Shown in pieces: positions 6,264 to 16,012 of a stretch of DNA of 64,000 nt (the stretch's first letter is position 1; each line of letters starts with the position of its first letter). The translations under genes and the position numbers were made by a program. The stretch covers positions 21,013 through 85,012 of the forward strand of contig CAIPJS010000092.1 in the NCBI GenBank assembly GCA_903865435.1, in the 5' to 3' direction. The notes beneath the pieces were generated by a model. That model saw only the letters and a program-made list of their open reading frames with translations. It searched no databases and was not told the origin of the DNA. Origin of the DNA: an uncultured Bacteroidota bacterium. GTDB taxonomy: Bacteria; Bacteroidota; Bacteroidia; Chitinophagales; Chitinophagaceae.

Positions 6264-8649
6264 GGATATGCATTTACGGAGACTTAAAAATATTAGTTTC
6301 TTCTCAAGATTTTACTTACTTGGGCTTTTATTTTTATTAAATGCTTGTGCCGACCTTAAAAAAGCAACAATTCATGATTATCCTAAAAATATAGCCTTTG
6401 TTTTTGATAATAAAATTGAAATAAAGGATGCAGCCTCTAAAAATGAATTACAGGAATTACAAGCAGATTTGGACAATTACTGGGATGACAGCCTTAAAGT
6501 AAAGCGAATTAGGCAATTTGGTGTATTCAATACTTTGTTGCAACCCAGTTTATTTCAACAAGATAAATTGGAACGCACGCAACAATTTATGCAGGCGTAT
6601 CTATCCACTCAAGGCTACAATCACCCTATTTTAAAATCCATTGTAAAAGTGGATACGGTCAAAGAAGAATGGAGAACTTATTTAACAATGGAAATTCAAT
6701 TGAACAAAAAAACAGTAATTGATACGGTAGTTTATTATTTGGCCGATAAAAAACTACAAGAGATTGCTATAAAGAATGTTTCCGCTGCTTACATCAAAAA
6801 AGGCATGCCTTTTTCTAATGAATCTATCAATAATGAATTAGATAGATTAGTTGAATTGTTTAGATCTAATGGTTATTATTTTTTCACAAAAGAAAAAGTT
6901 TTTGCCGAAGTGGACACTTTGAATCAACAATTAATGCAATTGAACTTAGATCCATTAGGTCAAACCACTCAAATTAACAATGCAAAGCAAAAAGAAAAAG
7001 AAAATCCAAGTTGGAAAATTTGTTTTCAATTGCGCAACATTTCTAAGGAGCCCACGCTACAATATCCTATTGGGCAACAAATATTTTACAGCGATTTAAA
7101 ATTGGCCGACAATCCGGATACCGTATTAACCAACCCCTTGATCCATCAAGATACCCTTGGCGACTTGCTGCATCAATACAATCGTTTAAAATTCAAATCA
7201 ATCGTTTTTGAACAACAGTCCATCATAAAAAAAGGCGACCTGTATGATGAAAAGAAATACTTCCAAACCCTCAATAATTTTAGCGGACTGGGTGCATGGC
7301 AACAAGTTGATGGTAGAACCACTATAAAAAATGACAGCATTGACTTACATTATTTTTTAGTGCCCGCACTTAGACATAGTTTTAGCTTTGATGTAGAAGG
7401 CAGTAAAAATAATTCCCAATTGGTTGCTGGAGATTTGCTTGGCTTGTCAACGAGCATTACTTATCGAGATAAAAATGTGCAAAAACGATCCATCACCTCT
7501 ATCTCCAATTTAAGAAGTGGCGTTGAATTAAATGTTAATAATGGAAATGGGAATCTAACCCAAACTTTATTGTTTAATGTTGGACATACCTATAGCTTTC
7601 CCAATTTATTAATTCCCTTTGTACCTTTAAAAGCCAATGCCAGCAATAGTACAAGAACTAATTTTATGTTAAGCGGTGCTTATATTGATCGGCTCGACTA
7701 TTATCGACTTAGATCTTTTACCACCAATTGGGGATATGAAACTAAAAAAAATAAAAATGGTTCAGACAATACTTTAATATACAAGCCACTCAATATTGAA
7801 TTGTATCATATTGCTAAATTTGCTAAGTTGGATAGTCTATTGTTGTTAAACCCTTTTTTAAGATCCTCCTTTAACGAAGGCAATGTAATTAGTCAAACCT
7901 TTAGCTTTATACATTCAGGGCCTTCAAAAAACATAGCTCATTTAAATAATTATTTCAGATTTGGAATTGAAGAAGCTGGCGGATTGCTTGGCATTTCTAC
8001 CGATGTTCAAAAACATATTTATAGATTCATCAAGGCCGAAGTTGAATTTAGAGAATTGTACAAATTCAATTACTCAGAATTGGCCTGGCGATTTATGGGA
8101 GGATGGGGCAATAACTATAGCAATGATTCAACTTTAAAAGGAGAACTTCCTTTCTTTAAACAATTCACTGCCGGTGGCCCTTATAGCATGCGTGCATGGG
8201 GTTTAAGACAATTGGGTTTAGGTAGTTCGCAGTTTTATGATACCAGTGCCAAAAGTCAAAACTTTGACCGCTTTGGGGATGTGCAATTAGAAACCAATTT
8301 AGAATATCGCTTTCCTTTATTGCAATTGGGCACCTATAAAATTAGCTCTGCCTTATTTACTGATATTGGAAATATTTGGAATACGCATGCATCAAGTAGC
8401 GATCCTGCATCAGGATTTAAATTAGACAAACTCTATACAGATTTAGCCATTGGGGTGGGCTCTGGAATTAGATTTGATTTTAATTATTTTATCATCCGTA
8501 TCGATTACGCATTAAAGATGAAAGACCCTACACGATTGGATAACAATGGATGGATGGATCTTGGCCATATCAAATGGACAGATGTAAAACCCAATGGATT
8601 ACGAATTAATAATTATGCTTGGCAATTTGGTATAGGTTTACCCTTCTAA
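6262..8649 (+). CDS. tamL: TamL-type lipoprotein, BamA/TamA (Omp85) family
   Basis: A 795-residue Omp85 protein. The N-terminus has a hydrophobic stretch ending in a lipobox, LLFLLNAC (Cys29), which marks it as a lipoprotein; TamL is the Bacteroidota lipoprotein counterpart of TamA. POTRA-like repeats fill about residues 30-400 and a beta-barrel of the surface-antigen type the rest, with GGPYSMRAWGLRQLGLG (the RGW/L6-loop equivalent) near residue 650 and a terminal aromatic GIGLPF. It would work with TamB in inserting outer-membrane proteins. ATG at 6262 is preferred over an in-frame TTG at 6241, which would precede the signal sequence; ATG 6268 is also possible. It shares its stop region with truB. 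Confidence 0.85.
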   Translation: MDMHLRRLKNISFFSRFYLLGLLFLLNACADLKKATIHDYPKNIAFVFDNKIEIKDAASKNELQELQADLDNYWDDSLKVKRIRQFGVFNTLLQPSLFQQDKLERTQQFMQAYLSTQGYNHPILKSIVKVDTVKEEWRTYLTMEIQLNKKTVIDTVVYYLADKKLQEIAIKNVSAAYIKKGMPFSNESINNELDRLVELFRSNGYYFFTKEKVFAEVDTLNQQLMQLNLDPLGQTTQINNAKQKEKENPSWKICFQLRNISKEPTLQYPIGQQIFYSDLKLADNPDTVLTNPLIHQDTLGDLLHQYNRLKFKSIVFEQQSIIKKGDLYDEKKYFQTLNNFSGLGAWQQVDGRTTIKNDSIDLHYFLVPALRHSFSFDVEGSKNNSQLVAGDLLGLSTSITYRDKNVQKRSITSISNLRSGVELNVNNGNGNLTQTLLFNVGHTYSFPNLLIPFVPLKANASNSTRTNFMLSGAYIDRLDYYRLRSFTTNWGYETKKNKNGSDNTLIYKPLNIELYHIAKFAKLDSLLLLNPFLRSSFNEGNVISQTFSFIHSGPSKNIAHLNNYFRFGIEEAGGLLGISTDVQKHIYRFIKAEVEFRELYKFNYSELAWRFMGGWGNNYSNDSTLKGELPFFKQFTAGGPYSMRAWGLRQLGLGSSQFYDTSAKSQNFDRFGDVQLETNLEYRFPLLQLGTYKISSALFTDIGNIWNTHASSSDPASGFKLDKLYTDLAIGVGSGIRFDFNYFIIRIDYALKMKDPTRLDNNGWMDLGHIKWTDVKPNGLRINNYAWQFGIGLPF

Positions 8650-9386
8650 ACAATCCCTTCTTCCTGATTCATCATTCCGTCAGAACCTGCAACCAAGGCT
8701 TCAATTTCCACTTGCAAATCCTGCCACTGAATCGCATTGGCCACCTCAAAGTTGCCAATTTTTGTACGTCTTAAACTGCTCATGTAAGCCCCTACTTTTA
8801 ATGTATCTCCAAAATCTTTGACCAAACTTCTAATATAGGTACCCGTAGAACAAATAACTTTAAACTCAATATTGGGCAAATCAATTTTTGTAATTTCAAA
8901 ACTGGCAATATTTACTTTTCTAGGATCTACTTTTACTTCAATACCCTTTCTTGCAGATTCATACAATCTTTTTCCATCTTTTTTTATAGCGGAATGCTGA
9001 GGTGGCATTTGTAATATATCGCCAATGAAAGGAAGCGTTGCTTTCATTATTTCTTCCTTTGTAAGTTGTGCAATGGATGTAAAATTTTCAGGCGCAGATT
9101 CTAAATCATAAGTTGGTGTGGTTGCACCCAATACCATCGAACCAGTATATTCTTTAGGAAGGCCCATGTACTGATCAATTTGTTTGGTAAAACTACCGGT
9201 GCAAACAATCAAAAGCCCCGTTGCCAAGGGATCTAGCGTACCAGCATGCCCTACTTTTAAAATTCTAGTCAGTCCTCTTACTTTTTTTACAATATCAAAA
9301 GAGGTCCAAAGCAAGGGTTTATCAATAAGCAATACTTTGCCTTCTAAATAAGGAACTAAGACTTTTAGAATGGGTTTTTGTTTCAT
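8646..9386 (-). CDS. truB: tRNA pseudouridine(55) synthase TruB
   Basis: A 246-residue TruB that makes pseudouridine 55 in the T loop of tRNAs. The family signature is clear: LLIDKPLLWTSFDIVKKVRG, then KVGHAGTLDPLATGLL with the catalytic Asp, then QMPPQHSAIKKDGKRLYESAR and STGTYIRSLVKDFG. Length is at the short end because there is no PUA domain after residue ~230. It follows proS with a 12-base gap, so the two form one minus-strand operon. The last four bases are shared with the tamL stop. Confidence 0.95.
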   Translation of the reverse strand: MKQKPILKVLVPYLEGKVLLIDKPLLWTSFDIVKKVRGLTRILKVGHAGTLDPLATGLLIVCTGSFTKQIDQYMGLPKEYTGSMVLGATTPTYDLESAPENFTSIAQLTKEEIMKATLPFIGDILQMPPQHSAIKKDGKRLYESARKGIEVKVDPRKVNIASFEITKIDLPNIEFKVICSTGTYIRSLVKDFGDTLKVGAYMSSLRRTKIGNFEVANAIQWQDLQVEIEALVAGSDGMMNQEEGIV

Positions 9387-9398
9387 GCAAAAGAAAAC

Positions 9399-10877
9399 TT
9401 AGTAAGCTCTTGCGAATAATACGCGTTGTGTAGATGCATTGCCCGTTAAAATACATTTTCCATTTTCTAATGGGTTGTCTAAAGGAATACAACGAATGGT
9501 TGCTTTGGCCAATTCTTTAATTTTATCTTCTGTTTCAGCAGTACCATCCCAATGTGCTAAAACAAATCCAGTTTTATTGTCTAAAATATTTAAAAAATCT
9601 TCCCAAGTATCGGCTTTAGTAATATGTTCCTCACGGTATTGTTTAGCGCGTTCAAATAAATTATTTTGAATCTCTACTAATAAATTTTCTACAGTTTGTG
9701 TCAAGCCTTCCATGGCAACCGATGATTTTTCTTTGGTATCACGGCGCGCCAATTCCACTTGTTTGTTTTCCAAATCACGCGCCCCAATCGCAATACGAAT
9801 GGGCACCCCTTTTAATTCGTATTCAGCAAATTTCCATCCTGGTCTTGCATGATCCGTATTGTCATACTTCACTCTAATACCTGCTGCCTTAAAGGATTGC
9901 ACCATCTCCCCAACTTTTGCATCCAATATTGCTTTTTGTTCTTCCCCTTTATAAATAGGAACAATCACTACTTGAATTGGTGCAATGCGCGGAGGCAACA
10001 CCAACCCTTCATCATCACTATGTGTCATTACTAGGCCGCCAATTAATCTTGTACTCACTCCCCAACTGGTCGCCCAAACATATTCTTGTTTGTTTTTTTG
10101 ATCGCTAAACTTTACATCAAATGCTTTGGCAAAATTTTGCCCAAGAAAATGTGAAGTGCCTGCTTGCAATGCTTTTCCATCTTGCATCAATGCTTCAATG
10201 CAATAAGTATCTTCGGCACCTGCAAAACGTTCGTTGGGTGTTTTCACTCCTTTAATCACAGGTACGGCCATCCAATTTTCTACAAAATCGGCATATACAT
10301 CCAACATTTGTTTTGTTTCTGCAATGGCTTCCGCTGCAGTTGCATGTGCCGTATGCCCTTCCTGCCATAAAAATTCTGCGGTACGTAAAAATAAACGCGT
10401 ACGCATTTCCCATCTCACTACATTCGCCCATTGATTTACTAAAATGGGTAAATCACGATATGATTGAATCCATGTTTTATAAGTATTCCAAATGATGGCT
10501 TCGCTGGTTGGACGCACAATTAATTCTTCTTCTAATTTGGCTTCGGGATCTACCATTAATTTTCCCTTATTATTTGGATCGGCGATTAAACGATAATGGG
10601 TAACCACTGCGCATTCTTTCGCAAATCCTTCAGCATTTTTCTCTTCTGCTTCAAAAAGAGATTTAGGTACGAATAAAGGGAAGTAAGCATTTTGATGCCC
10701 TGTATCCTTGAATTTTTTGTCCAAAACATCGCGCATATTTTCCCATAAAGCATAACCATATGGTTTTATTACCATACATCCTCTTACTGCACTGTAATCA
10801 GCTAATTCGCCTTTGATAACAAGGTCGTTGTACCACTGAGAATAGTCCTGTGCCCTAGTTGTTAATTCCTTTGCCAT
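9399..10877 (-). CDS. proS: Prolyl-tRNA synthetase (archaeal/eukaryal type)
   Basis: A 492-residue class II synthetase that charges tRNA-Pro. Motif 2 reads [25 protein letters not shown], and [23 protein letters not shown] precedes it. [18 protein letters not shown] and [20 protein letters not shown] belong to motif 3 and the anticodon-binding junction. The absence of the bacterial editing insertion and the ~490 length place it in the ProS type 3 (archaeal/eukaryal) group that Bacteroidota commonly carry. The C-terminus ends in RVLFARAY, the usual terminal tyrosine. It lies upstream of truB. Confidence 0.95.
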   Translation of the reverse strand: MAKELTTRAQDYSQWYNDLVIKGELADYSAVRGCMVIKPYGYALWENMRDVLDKKFKDTGHQNAYFPLFVPKSLFEAEEKNAEGFAKECAVVTHYRLIADPNNKGKLMVDPEAKLEEELIVRPTSEAIIWNTYKTWIQSYRDLPILVNQWANVVRWEMRTRLFLRTAEFLWQEGHTAHATAAEAIAETKQMLDVYADFVENWMAVPVIKGVKTPNERFAGAEDTYCIEALMQDGKALQAGTSHFLGQNFAKAFDVKFSDQKNKQEYVWATSWGVSTRLIGGLVMTHSDDEGLVLPPRIAPIQVVIVPIYKGEEQKAILDAKVGEMVQSFKAAGIRVKYDNTDHARPGWKFAEYELKGVPIRIAIGARDLENKQVELARRDTKEKSSVAMEGLTQTVENLLVEIQNNLFERAKQYREEHITKADTWEDFLNILDNKTGFVLAHWDGTAETEDKIKELAKATIRCIPLDNPLENGKCILTGNASTQRVLFARAY

Positions 10878-11009
10878 GAATAATTCTTAACAATTTTTTA
10901 TACTAATAAATAGAAGTACGAAAAACGCTCTATGTTCAATTTTTCTATACCTTTATACCAGCAAATGTATGCTAAATCAGGGGCATATAAAAACCTAAAC
11001 TTGATCAAC

Positions 11010-12152
11010 ATGAACAAGAATTTAACGACCACTAATTTAATGCTAATCGCCATTTGCATAGTGACGTTTAGTTTAGTAGGGATCAGCTGTACTAGCTTGC
11101 AACAAGCCACCACTATGGCATCTGACGATTTGTATACCACACCCAGCAATAATAAAAACACCAACGTCTCTAATAAAAGAGTTATTACTACAGAGAATTG
11201 GGGTGTTCCAAATAAGGTTCAAAATGCTGGAAAAGCACAACAAATAAGCAATAGCGACGATCAAGCAGTTGTTTCAGATACAGAGGAATATCAAGACTAT
11301 CAAAACTATCAAGACGATCGATACCTTAGATTAAAAGTAGCCAACAGAAACAGATGGAGTGTTATTGACGACTGGTCCTATTGGAACGATCCTCGTTTTA
11401 ACAATGCTTTTTACCCTTCTTATTTGGGATGGAACAGTTGGTATACAGGGTACTATGGTGCTTCTTGGTATGCTCCATTTGGAGCTGGTTACGGAATGGG
11501 TTGGGGCGGCTATTCTCCCTACAATATGATGTATGGTGGAATGGGCTGGGGATTCAACGACCCATTTGGATATGATCCATTTGGCTATGGTGGCTATGGC
11601 GGATTTGCATACGGTGGGTTGGGTTTCTTATTTGGCTATGGTGGATGGAACCCCTATTATGCTGGAATCTGGAATCCTTATCGCCCAATTCAATACGGAA
11701 ATGTTTACACGAACCATGGCTATGGAGGAAACATGCAGCAGCCAGGAACTACGCGTGCAATGCAAAACAGTCCTGTAGCTTTAAATGCTTATAGAAATAA
11801 TAGAGGCTTTAATAGTACCAATAACGTTTCCAATACTACTGCCGCTGGTAATATAAGATATACCGGCAATCCAACTTTGAACAACAATTTTGGAAGCTTA
11901 ATCAAACGTGTTGTAACCAATAATACGAATGTCAATAACGCCAATAGTTTTGATAGGCCCGTAAGATATTTTTCAAACAATAACAGCGCAAATAACAATT
12001 ATAGAGCAGCCAATTCAAATTATTCTACTCAAAGTACTCAAAGCAATCAAAGTACCAAAAACTCAAACAATGCTGGCGGTAAGAGTGGTGGTTACATTAG
12101 CACAGGAACTTCTACTGGAAGCACACGTGCTCCAAGAAGTCAAAATCCTTAA
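11010..12152 (+). CDS. Tyr/Gly/Asn-rich lipoprotein of unknown function
   Basis: I do not recognise a characterised family. From the ATG at 11010 the product has 380 residues: a signal peptide and lipobox LVGISC (Cys27), a polar stretch with DYQNYQDD, then a block from about 110 to 250 made of Trp/Tyr/Gly/Pro repeats (FGYDPFGYGGYGG, FGYGGWNPYYAGIWNPYRP), and an Asn/Ser/Thr-rich tail. Similar low-complexity lipoproteins occur in Bacteroidota near OmpP1/FadL genes. An in-frame ATG at 10932 would put 26 residues before the signal peptide and is rejected. A surface or cell-envelope role is inferred from the lipobox only. The OmpP1/FadL-like gene follows 63 bases downstream. Confidence 0.7.
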   Translation: MNKNLTTTNLMLIAICIVTFSLVGISCTSLQQATTMASDDLYTTPSNNKNTNVSNKRVITTENWGVPNKVQNAGKAQQISNSDDQAVVSDTEEYQDYQNYQDDRYLRLKVANRNRWSVIDDWSYWNDPRFNNAFYPSYLGWNSWYTGYYGASWYAPFGAGYGMGWGGYSPYNMMYGGMGWGFNDPFGYDPFGYGGYGGFAYGGLGFLFGYGGWNPYYAGIWNPYRPIQYGNVYTNHGYGGNMQQPGTTRAMQNSPVALNAYRNNRGFNSTNNVSNTTAAGNIRYTGNPTLNNNFGSLIKRVVTNNTNVNNANSFDRPVRYFSNNNSANNNYRAANSNYSTQSTQSNQSTKNSNNAGGKSGGYISTGTSTGSTRAPRSQNP

Positions 12153-12215
12153 TGATTGATTGTAGATTTTGGTTGTAGTTTTTCTAAAAGCCTGTATTTA
12201 AAATAAATAAGAATT

Positions 12216-13742
12216 ATGAAGAAACTAGTTTTATTGATCATTCTAGGATCAAGCTTAAGCGCTTATGCACAAGATCCAGAAGATGTTTTGAGATTGTCTT
12301 GGTTTCATCCAAGTGGGACAGCTAGAAGCAATGCATTGGGCGGTGCCATGGGTTCTTTAGGAGGGGATTTGTCTGCCAATCATATTAATCCAGCAGGATT
12401 GGGCTTGTATAAATCAAGTGAGATTTTATTAACTCCAAAATTCTTAATTCAATCCAATAATTTTAATTATCGAGGTACCAGCACCACAAGCAATGACAAT
12501 AAATCAAATTTTGGATCTATTGGTATTGTGCTTTCCGAAGGTAGAAAAGTAAGAAATTGGACCAGCACTGCTTTCTCAATTACTTTTAATCAAATTGCAG
12601 ATTATTCCAACCACGTAAGTTTTGCTGGACAAAATAATTTTAGCAGTTTGTCTGAAAAATATTTAGAAGAATTAATACATGATGGCGCTGACACCAACAG
12701 CGCAGCTAACAATTATATTTTTGGTAGTTCACTTGCTTATAGAACTTATTTGGTAGACACTACCGCCAATGCAAAAGGAGCCGTTACCGGTTACCAAAGC
12801 CTAGTGCCTATAACAACAGGAGTGAATCAAGCCTATGATGCCTATACATCAGGAAGCTACAATGAATTGGCTTTGGGATGGGGCGGAAATATGGATGATA
12901 AATTATATTTAGGTGCAAGTTTTGTGATGCCCATGATTAATTATAGCAGATCGCTTTATTATTCAGAAACCGATGCAACTAGCAATACCAATAATGATTT
13001 TGCTGGATTTTCCCTACATGAAAATTTTAGTTCCAAGGGCTGGGGTATTGGCGCAAAATTTGGAATCATCTACAAACCTGAACCTTATTTTAGACTTGGT
13101 TTTTCTGTGCATACGCCACAGTTGATTTCATTTAAAGACAATTTAAGTGTAGATATGGTAACGAATACCGAGAAATATGCAGGCACACAATCTGCAAGTT
13201 CTAACGATTTAAACAATGGGTATGCTGGCGAAAGAGAATACACAGTAGCAACGCCTTTAAAAACTATTTTTAGTACGAGCTACTTTTTCGCATCACCAAA
13301 CAGGCCAACGCAACCACTTGGATTTATTAGTGCAGATCTAGAATGGGTAAATTATGCAGGCACCCGTTTTTATTCCAATACCTACGATCAAGAATCCACT
13401 AATTATTACAATGCCCTAAACAATACAATTAAAAATTTGTATAAAAATAATTTAAATGTAAAACTTGGTTCTGAAATAAAATTAGATGGCAACTGGATGT
13501 TAAGAGCAGGTACTGCTTATTATGGCTCACCCTACAACGATGAATCCATTAAAGCATCTAGATTTGTTGTAAGTGGTGGTGTTGGTTATAGAACAGATCA
13601 TCATTTTATTGATTTTACCATTATCAACAGCAGTACCAAAGATGTGGTTTTCCCTTATCGCTTAAACGATAAACCAAATACTTATGCGAGTATGACAGGC
13701 AATCAATTGATCTTTAATATTGGATATGGTTTACGTTTTTAA
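12216..13742 (+). CDS. OmpP1/FadL-family outer-membrane transporter
   Basis: A 508-residue outer-membrane beta-barrel. After the signal peptide (MKKLVLLIILGSSLSAYAQ) comes the OmpP1/FadL/TodX opening: GTARSNALGGAMGSLGGDLSA, NPAGLGLY and SSEILLTPKF, which resembles the FadL plug with its NPA motif. The rest has alternating strand patterns and a terminal aromatic residue (YGLRF), typical of barrels. FadL proteins import hydrophobic compounds such as fatty acids; some Bacteroidota members are labelled hemin receptor, with little proof. The family is clear, the cargo unknown. It is probably co-transcribed with the preceding lipoprotein gene. Confidence 0.8.
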   Translation: MKKLVLLIILGSSLSAYAQDPEDVLRLSWFHPSGTARSNALGGAMGSLGGDLSANHINPAGLGLYKSSEILLTPKFLIQSNNFNYRGTSTTSNDNKSNFGSIGIVLSEGRKVRNWTSTAFSITFNQIADYSNHVSFAGQNNFSSLSEKYLEELIHDGADTNSAANNYIFGSSLAYRTYLVDTTANAKGAVTGYQSLVPITTGVNQAYDAYTSGSYNELALGWGGNMDDKLYLGASFVMPMINYSRSLYYSETDATSNTNNDFAGFSLHENFSSKGWGIGAKFGIIYKPEPYFRLGFSVHTPQLISFKDNLSVDMVTNTEKYAGTQSASSNDLNNGYAGEREYTVATPLKTIFSTSYFFASPNRPTQPLGFISADLEWVNYAGTRFYSNTYDQESTNYYNALNNTIKNLYKNNLNVKLGSEIKLDGNWMLRAGTAYYGSPYNDESIKASRFVVSGGVGYRTDHHFIDFTIINSSTKDVVFPYRLNDKPNTYASMTGNQLIFNIGYGLRF

Positions 13743-13807
13743 GGAATTAAATATCAAGCTGGTAGTTTAAAAAAATAAGTGTCAAAGTATATTAATGACG
13801 CTGCAAA

Positions 13808-13846
13808 TAAAAAAACCTTCCCCGAGACTCGAGGAAGGTTTTTTTA
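13808..13846 (-). terminator. Intrinsic terminator downstream of the M16 peptidase pair
   Basis: On the minus strand CCTTCCTCGAG and CTCGGGGAAGG form a hairpin with a U-G wobble flanked by long A and T runs. The plus strand makes a slightly weaker version (C-A mismatch), so it may stop both this operon and the convergent FadL-like gene. Confidence 0.85.
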
Positions 13847-13910
13847 TGCGAACGCAAAAATTAATAGAATCGCTGAACGAAATCTTTAAGGAAGTTGATG
13901 TAGGCCTACC

Positions 13911-15977
13911 CTATTTTAAATCACTTGTCTTTAACCCTTGGTTCATTTTAATATCAGTGTATTTCACATTTATTTTCATCTGGCCCATGTCTATAAGCAT
14001 CTCTGTAGGTATTTGAATGCCATTGACTGTTTGATATGCATTATAGAATTGTTGTTGCGTCATGGTACCTCTTCCAGGTACTTCTTCAGACTTAAAAGTT
14101 TTCAATAATAAGAAAGTTTTAGCGTCATAAAAACGGTGTGAAACTTTTTTAGAAGGAGTAGTTACTTCAACATCAATCGCTTCTTTGCCATTTACTTTTT
14201 CTGCGCCTACAATTTTTAAACCATAGCCTTTAGCAAGGTATAATTGCTCTGGGGTAAGATATGCAGATTCATCTAGTCCTTCTTTTAGCTCATCAGTAAT
14301 GGGCGCTTCCTGTCCTTGTTGTGAAACAGAATATTTGCCATCTACCACTGCCTGTCTTGTTATAGCCATTCCACCCATTGACATTTTAGTTACTGAATTA
14401 CCCGGAAGTACAAGGGTTTGTATCATTTCTAAAGATTGCCCCATAACACTTGCCGTTCCTTTTAATTGCAAATCTTTTACTGCAGCCAAAGCCTCTTTGG
14501 TACCAATGGCAGCCACTGCTTTTTCTATTAAAGCAGCAGGCGTAAGATTTGCATCTAATTTTGCTTCTACTGGCGCTGCCATTTCATTTCCCTCTATGTC
14601 AAAATATTTTACTGGGCCATATTTTTCTAAGCCTTTGGCAATTTGTTTTGCATTACCCACCACCACAATATGCATCTTCGTAGGATTCAATAAAGAACTT
14701 GCTGCATCTTGCACATTTTGTGCATTCACTGCCGATAAATTGGTTAAATACTTTTGATAATAATCAGATGGCAAATGATTGCTAGCAACAGATAAAGCAA
14801 AATTTGCAATTGTACCAGGATTCTCTAAAGAACGAGCAAAGCCTCCCGCCAAATAATTTTTCATTCTACTCAATTCTGTATCCCCAACTTTAGTATTACG
14901 AATAATATTTAATTCATTTAATATTTCTTGAATGGCACTATCTGTTTTTTCATTTCTAACCGAGGATTCTGCTTTAAAGAACCCAATTTGCTTATCAGAT
15001 TTAATAGAAGAACCCGCACCATACGTAAATCCATGCTTCTCTCTTAAATTAGAGAACAATCTTCCAGAAAAGCCTCCACCTAAAATATTGTTCATTACTG
15101 TAGCTGGAATATCTATTGGAGCGCCCTTGGTTAAGTTAACAGTAGAAGCAATGGTTACAACACTTTGAACTGAACCAGGTCTGTCTACAATAGCAATATA
15201 AGTTGTATTGGGTAATGCAGGTTTTGCATAATTAGGCATGGTATAATTTCCTTTTGCCCAAGTACCAAAGTTTTTTTCTGCCAATGCCTTGGCTGCTGCT
15301 GGATCAATGTCTCCAACAAAAACTAAATAAGCATTATTGGGAATCCAATAAGTCTTAAAGAAATTCTTAACATCTGTTTGTTGAACTGCATTGACAGTTT
15401 TAATGGTGGTAATTTCCCCATAAGGATGATTGGCGCCATAAACTAATTTATTCACAACATTATTTGCAATGGCATTGGGTTCATCTTTATTAGATTCAAT
15501 ACCAGAAATCATTTGCTTTCTTACCTTCTCTAATTCTTCATTAGACAATGCCGGAGTCAAAATAACTTCGGACAACAATTCGATTAATTTTGGAAAATTA
15601 GTCTTCAATGAACTTACTGTAGCATATTGATTAGAGGTTGACAAACTTCCACCCAAAAATTCTACAGCCTCATCCAATTCGGCTTTTGATTTTTTTGTGG
15701 TGCCTCTTTTAAGTAATTGACCCGCCATATCGCTAAGCCCTGCTTTCTCTCCTTCTACAGTTCCTTCTATGTCTATGGCTAATGTGGCAGTAACTCTTGG
15801 CAGCTTTGTGTTTTTAACCACAAATACTTTCAATCCATTGTCCAAAGTAAATTTTATAGGATCTGCCACTTGTATTAATGGCGCTTTGCCCGGAGAAGGC
15901 GCTTTGGTGCGGTCTACATTTTGCGCCATGGCGAACAAGGGTAAAATAAATAAAGTGATGTATAAATATTTTTTCAT
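13911..15977 (-). CDS. M16 family peptidase-like protein, non-catalytic partner
   Basis: A 688-residue secreted M16-fold protein (signal peptide to FAMAQ). At the position of the zinc site HxxEH it reads LSDMAGQLL, so the zinc ligands are missing. It keeps the C-terminal-side motif GRLFSNLREKHGFTYG, whose Arg and Tyr complete the substrate site of M16B heterodimers. After about residue 450 an extra domain of ~230 residues (AAVKDLQLKGTASV to the end) resembles lipoprotein-localisation-like barrels. Start: ATG at 15977, which begins the signal peptide. It lies 35 bases after the catalytic partner gene, as expected for a mixed dimer. Confidence 0.83.
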   Translation of the reverse strand: MKKYLYITLFILPLFAMAQNVDRTKAPSPGKAPLIQVADPIKFTLDNGLKVFVVKNTKLPRVTATLAIDIEGTVEGEKAGLSDMAGQLLKRGTTKKSKAELDEAVEFLGGSLSTSNQYATVSSLKTNFPKLIELLSEVILTPALSNEELEKVRKQMISGIESNKDEPNAIANNVVNKLVYGANHPYGEITTIKTVNAVQQTDVKNFFKTYWIPNNAYLVFVGDIDPAAAKALAEKNFGTWAKGNYTMPNYAKPALPNTTYIAIVDRPGSVQSVVTIASTVNLTKGAPIDIPATVMNNILGGGFSGRLFSNLREKHGFTYGAGSSIKSDKQIGFFKAESSVRNEKTDSAIQEILNELNIIRNTKVGDTELSRMKNYLAGGFARSLENPGTIANFALSVASNHLPSDYYQKYLTNLSAVNAQNVQDAASSLLNPTKMHIVVVGNAKQIAKGLEKYGPVKYFDIEGNEMAAPVEAKLDANLTPAALIEKAVAAIGTKEALAAVKDLQLKGTASVMGQSLEMIQTLVLPGNSVTKMSMGGMAITRQAVVDGKYSVSQQGQEAPITDELKEGLDESAYLTPEQLYLAKGYGLKIVGAEKVNGKEAIDVEVTTPSKKVSHRFYDAKTFLLLKTFKSEEVPGRGTMTQQQFYNAYQTVNGIQIPTEMLIDMGQMKINVKYTDIKMNQGLKTSDLK

Positions 15978-16012
15978 AAAATTATATTTTTTGTTGAGCA
16001 AATTTGGCTCAT

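Noticed and set aside
13911..15977. Loss-of-function mutation in an M16 peptidase (missing HxxEH)
   Set aside because: Pairs of one catalytic and one non-catalytic M16 chain are a normal arrangement; the partner next door keeps HFFEH and this chain keeps the Arg/Tyr motif.
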